This document shows, in pieces, positions 60,954 to 64,000 of a stretch of DNA of 64,000 nt. The DNA comes from Rhizobium sp. NLR16a. GTDB lineage: Bacteria > Pseudomonadota > Alphaproteobacteria > Rhizobiales > Rhizobiaceae. Location of the stretch: contig NZ_CP072865.1 in assembly GCF_017948245.1 (NCBI RefSeq), positions 1,079,501 to 1,143,500 of the forward strand, written 5' to 3'. Both the position numbers and the translations under genes were made by a program. How positions within the stretch are numbered: the stretch's first letter is position 1; every line of letters begins with the position of its first letter. The notes beneath the pieces are model-generated. The model was not told where the DNA came from and made no database searches. It was given only the letters and a program-made list of their open reading frames with translations.

Positions 60954-62648
60954 ATGCATGGTTATGTGAGATCGGGAAACAGCCAGCCCGCCTGGCTGTT
61001 TCCTTTTATCGTCATATCAGTCCTGATCCTCAGCGTGCTGCCGCTCGCCCGCCTCGCCATGGTCGGCATTGCGGCCTTCGCCAACGGCGGCGTCATCGAT
61101 GTGCTGAGCGAACCGTCGCTCTGGCAGGCCACCTATTACACCATCGTCACCGCGGTCTTGGGCACGATCATCTCGCTTCTCATCGGCTGCCTCTTCGCCT
61201 TCCTGCTGACGCTGACCGATCTTCCCGGCAAAGGGCCGCTCAGCTTCTTCTTCGTGCTGCCGATGATGATCCCGCCGCAGGTGACGGCGCTTGCCTGGGT
61301 GCAGATGTCGGGGCCGTCGAGCCCGTTGTTGAAGGCGCTCTCGCTTGCGCCGCCGCTGGGGTCGCCGCAGCCGCTCTATTCGGTGGGCGGCATCGCGCTG
61401 CTCTATGGCGTGCAGCATGCGCCGCTGGTCTATCTGGCGCTCAGGGCCGGGCTGATGACGCTGCCGCGCGACGGTGTCGAGGCCGCGCGGCTTTCCGGCG
61501 CCTCGAGCCTCAGGGTGTTCCGCGACATCATCCTGCCGCTGTCGCTGCCCGGCATCATCGCCGGGGCGGCAATCTCCTTCGTCTCCTGCACCGGCAATTT
61601 CGGCATTCCCGCCATTCTCGGCATCCCGGCCTCGATCTATACGCTGCCGACGCTCATCTTCACCAAATTCTCAGCCTTCACCAGCCGCACCTTCGGCGAT
61701 GTCGCCGTGCTCTCGGGCATCATCGCGATGATCTCGGTCGCAGGGCTGATGATCCAGGACCGGGCGCTCAGAGGCCGGGACTATCGTGTCATCGGCCTGT
61801 CAGGGGCAAGTGCCGCTTTCCAGCTCGGCCGCTGGCGCTTCCTTGCCACGCCGCTTCTCTGGGCGATCCTGTTCTTCATGCTGGCCGCACCCTTCTCCGC
61901 GCTCGTCGCCGGCGCGCTGGTGCCGGCCTATGGCGTGCCGCTCACCTTCAAGACCATGTCGCTGCATGCCCTTCAGGAGATCCTATTCCGGCAGGCGGTC
62001 ACGCGCACGGCCTTTGTCAATTCGCTGTCGCTTGCCGGCGCCACCGCGCTTGGTCTGCTCGTCGTAACGGTGCTTGCGGCTTATGTGCTGACGCGGCGCA
62101 GAGACCTGGCGTCGCGCATCGTCGCCAGCCTGATCGAGATACCCTATTCGCTGCCCGGCATCGTCTTGGCGGTCGCCTTCATCCTGGTCTTCGCCGCACC
62201 CGTCCCGGTCCTCAACATCTCGCTTTACGGCACGATCTGGATCATCCTGATCGCCTATTTCTCCTCCTTTTTCGCCGTCAGCCTAAAGCCGCTGATCACC
62301 GCCTTCCACCAGCTCGATCCAGCGCTGGAAGAGGCCGCACGGCTTTCCGGCGCCGGCTTCGTCCGCCGACTCTTCGATATCATCGTGCCGCTGATTGCGC
62401 CCGCCGTCGGCGCCTCGGTCATCCTCGTCTTCCTGATCGCCTGCAACGAGCTGACGATCTCGGCGCTGCTCTGGTCGGCCGGCACCCAGACGCTCGGCGT
62501 CGCGATCTACAATCTCGATGACAGCGGCAGTTCCGACCTTGCTTCGGCGCTCTCAGTGCTCGTCGTGCTCATGGTCGTCGTCATGATGCTGCTGCTCGAG
62601 CTTCTGGCCAAACGCCTTCCGAAAGGGGTGGTCCCATGGCGCAACTGA
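60954..62648 (+). CDS. Fe(III)-type ABC transporter permease (fused, FbpB-like)
   Basis: Inner-membrane permease of 564 residues with two consecutive six-helix halves. EAA docking loops appear twice: VEAARLSGASSLRVFRDIIL near 175 and EEAARLSGAGFVRRLFDIIV near 460. This duplicated form is normal for FbpB/AfuB-type iron and thiamine-like importers. Seven bases after the binding-protein gene; overlaps the ATPase gene by 13 bases. Confidence 0.93.
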   Translation: MHGYVRSGNSQPAWLFPFIVISVLILSVLPLARLAMVGIAAFANGGVIDVLSEPSLWQATYYTIVTAVLGTIISLLIGCLFAFLLTLTDLPGKGPLSFFFVLPMMIPPQVTALAWVQMSGPSSPLLKALSLAPPLGSPQPLYSVGGIALLYGVQHAPLVYLALRAGLMTLPRDGVEAARLSGASSLRVFRDIILPLSLPGIIAGAAISFVSCTGNFGIPAILGIPASIYTLPTLIFTKFSAFTSRTFGDVAVLSGIIAMISVAGLMIQDRALRGRDYRVIGLSGASAAFQLGRWRFLATPLLWAILFFMLAAPFSALVAGALVPAYGVPLTFKTMSLHALQEILFRQAVTRTAFVNSLSLAGATALGLLVVTVLAAYVLTRRRDLASRIVASLIEIPYSLPGIVLAVAFILVFAAPVPVLNISLYGTIWIILIAYFSSFFAVSLKPLITAFHQLDPALEEAARLSGAGFVRRLFDIIVPLIAPAVGASVILVFLIACNELTISALLWSAGTQTLGVAIYNLDDSGSSDLASALSVLVVLMVVVMMLLLELLAKRLPKGVVPWRN

Positions 62649-63655
62649 CCCTCAATCAGGTGGCCAAGGATTTCGGCACCGGAAGGGCGGCCGTCAGCGG
62701 TTTTTCGCTCGATGTGCGCGAGGGCGGTTTCCTGGCGCTGCTCGGGCCTTCCGGCTGCGGCAAGACGACGGTGCTGCGGATGATCGCCGGTTTCGAGGCG
62801 CCTTCCGACGGCTCGATCCATCTCGGGGAGCGGCTGCTTGCCGATGCGGCGCAATCGCTGCCGCCGGAAAAGCGCAATATGGCGATGGTCTTCCAATCCT
62901 ATGCGCTCTGGCCGCATATGAGCGTGGCCGACAATGTCGGCTATCCCCTCAAGGTGCACGGCATCTCGGGTGAGGCCTACCGGGCGAAAGTACAGGACGC
63001 GCTCTCCACCGTCCGGCTCGCCGATTACGCCGGGCGGCGGCCGGCCGATCTCTCCGGCGGCCAGCGCCAGCGAGTGGCGCTCGCCCGCTGCCTGGTGACG
63101 TCGCCTGACGTCGTGCTGCTCGATGAGCCGCTCGCCAATCTCGACCGGCACCTGAAGCAGGAGATGGAGGAGACCTTCCGCGAGTTCCACCAGCGCTCGG
63201 GCGCGACGATGATTTACGTCACCCACGATCAGAGCGAGGCGATGGCGCTCGCGACCGACGTCGCCGTCATGTCGGAGGGCCGGCTGCTGCAGGTGGCATC
63301 GCCGGCCGAAATCTATGCCCGGCCGGACGGCCGCATTGTCGGCGGGCTGATCGGGCGCGGCGCGATCCTGACGCTGCCTGTGATGGGCGGCGAACGCCAT
63401 CTGGAGTGGGATGAGTTGCAGGATGCGCTGCAGGCGGCCAATATCGATGGCGCCGATATTCTGGTGCGGCCGGAGGATGTGATCATCGGCGGCGAGGGCG
63501 CTCCCGCGACCGTCGAATCCGTGCTTTTCGAGGGCGAGCGCTACGCCGTCAAACTGACGCTCGGCAACGGCCAGACGCTGCGCGCCTACAGCCGCGTCGT
63601 CGTCGAGGCCGGAGAAGCCGTGCGTGTCGTCATCCGCGCGGGGTGGCGGCTCTGA
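62636..63655 (+). CDS. Fe(III)-type ABC transporter ATP-binding protein
   Basis: Importer ATPase of 339 residues. Walker A LLGPSGCGKTTVLRMIAGFE, Q-loop AMVFQSYALWPHM, signature [15 protein letters not shown], Walker B VLLDEPLANLDRHL, H-loop YVTHDQSEAMAL. The C-terminal TOBE-like region (about 240-339) is as in FbpC/PotA relatives. Starts within the end of the permease gene, so the operon is tightly coupled. Confidence 0.95.
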   Translation: MAQLTLNQVAKDFGTGRAAVSGFSLDVREGGFLALLGPSGCGKTTVLRMIAGFEAPSDGSIHLGERLLADAAQSLPPEKRNMAMVFQSYALWPHMSVADNVGYPLKVHGISGEAYRAKVQDALSTVRLADYAGRRPADLSGGQRQRVALARCLVTSPDVVLLDEPLANLDRHLKQEMEETFREFHQRSGATMIYVTHDQSEAMALATDVAVMSEGRLLQVASPAEIYARPDGRIVGGLIGRGAILTLPVMGGERHLEWDELQDALQAANIDGADILVRPEDVIIGGEGAPATVESVLFEGERYAVKLTLGNGQTLRAYSRVVVEAGEAVRVVIRAGWRL

Positions 63656-63772
63656 TCGAGATAATCGCATCCGGGGGCGGCAAGAGGGGCGTTTGTCCGC
63701 AATTTTCTCGGCCCGCCACCTTTTCCTGCAGCGATTGCCGGATAAGGTACTGCGCGCAACCGGACTCATTCC

Positions 63773-64000
63773 ATGTCGCTTCGCCTCGCCACTTTCAACG
63801 TCGAAAACCTGCTCACCCGTTTCGATTTTACGGGTTTTCGCAACCAGCTTCGCCAGGACCGCGTCATCAAGCTTTTCGAGGTGAACAGCGAGGGCGTCTA
63901 TCAGCAGCTCGAGCAGGCGCGCGTGATCGCCGCCACCGATGATACGAGGCAGATGACGGCGCTGGCGATCGCCGATGCCGACGCCGATATCCTCTGCCTG
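63773..64000 (+). CDS. Endonuclease/exonuclease/phosphatase-family protein (5' part only)
   Basis: The last 228 bases read open from ATG 63773 to the window edge: MSLRLATFNVENLLTRFDFT to about DADADILCL. The RLATFNVENL start, with the Asn metal ligand, and a later DADILCL strand match the EEP fold (DNase I-like). The rest, with the catalytic Glu, Asp and His, lies outside the window, so nuclease versus phosphatase cannot be decided. It follows the ATPase gene by 117 bases, which hold nothing recognised. Confidence 0.75.
   Translation, partial: MSLRLATFNVENLLTRFDFTGFRNQLRQDRVIKLFEVNSEGVYQQLEQARVIAATDDTRQMTALAIADADADILCL

Overview
The window is high-GC, densely coded alphaproteobacterial chromosome. 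It most resembles the Rhizobium leguminosarum/etli group. The reasons are the protein families present (rhizobial-type IlvC preceded by a TetR gene, a BA14K-like protein, many GDPD/ABC/LysR/AraC paralogues), codon bias, and two families of palindromic intergenic repeats of rhizobial type. No rRNA, tRNA, CRISPR array, insertion sequence or prophage was recognised. The species call is inference from family content; no search could be run.

Layout. 1-6600: end of an aldo/keto reductase, a frameshifted LysE exporter, a two-gene membrane/dehydrogenase operon, a cobalt-type nitrile hydratase operon (alpha, beta, accessory protein), and a convergent ECF sigma/anti-sigma operon led by a small secreted protein. 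6800-21300: a regulator-rich stretch where most regulators sit beside their likely targets: Rrf2; a MscS channel with a cyclic-nucleotide domain; LysR divergent from an AhpD-like/SDR/cupin operon; a RecD-like helicase; a MerR-LuxR fusion; pdxJ; HxlR divergent from a QorB-like reductase; TetR with an MFS pump; a MarR-GNAT fusion; and Lrp divergent from an aspartate/glutamate racemase. 21400-29100: a BA14K-like protein, an NDH-2 dehydrogenase, a second broken LysE gene, alcohol dehydrogenase divergent from AraC, and a GT2 plus polytopic membrane-protein pair.

29100-38400: a coherent catabolic locus with a SorC-type regulator, a Ugp-like ABC importer (ATPase on one strand; binding protein and two permeases on the other), then a glycerophosphodiesterase, a HAD phosphatase and an FGGY D-ribulokinase-like kinase. 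The gene order reads as import, phosphodiester cleavage, dephosphorylation and re-phosphorylation of a sugar or polyol. 38600-40400: TetR and ilvC.

40500-48650 is the most unusual block. A polysaccharide pyruvyl transferase-like gene overlaps an FrhB-like iron-sulfur protein. Then come a glycosidase whose catalytic motifs are in circularly permuted order, a histidine phosphatase and a myo-inositol-phosphate synthase. Divergent from these is a 583-residue protein joining a phosphoribosyltransferase-like fold to a kinase-like region. A CmoB-like methyltransferase and a tiny helix-hairpin-helix protein follow. Together these suggest an undescribed cyclitol-containing metabolite or glycoconjugate.

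48700-64000: PQQ-type sugar dehydrogenase with a DUF2231-like membrane partner, a methyltransferase overlapping a ParDE toxin-antitoxin pair, branched-chain aminotransferase divergent from a 2-aminoadipate-type aminotransferase, a DUF2278-lamin-tail protein, an aldo/keto reductase, an OhrR-type regulator divergent from a secreted alpha/beta hydrolase, an Fe(III)-type ABC importer operon, and the start of an endonuclease/phosphatase-family gene.
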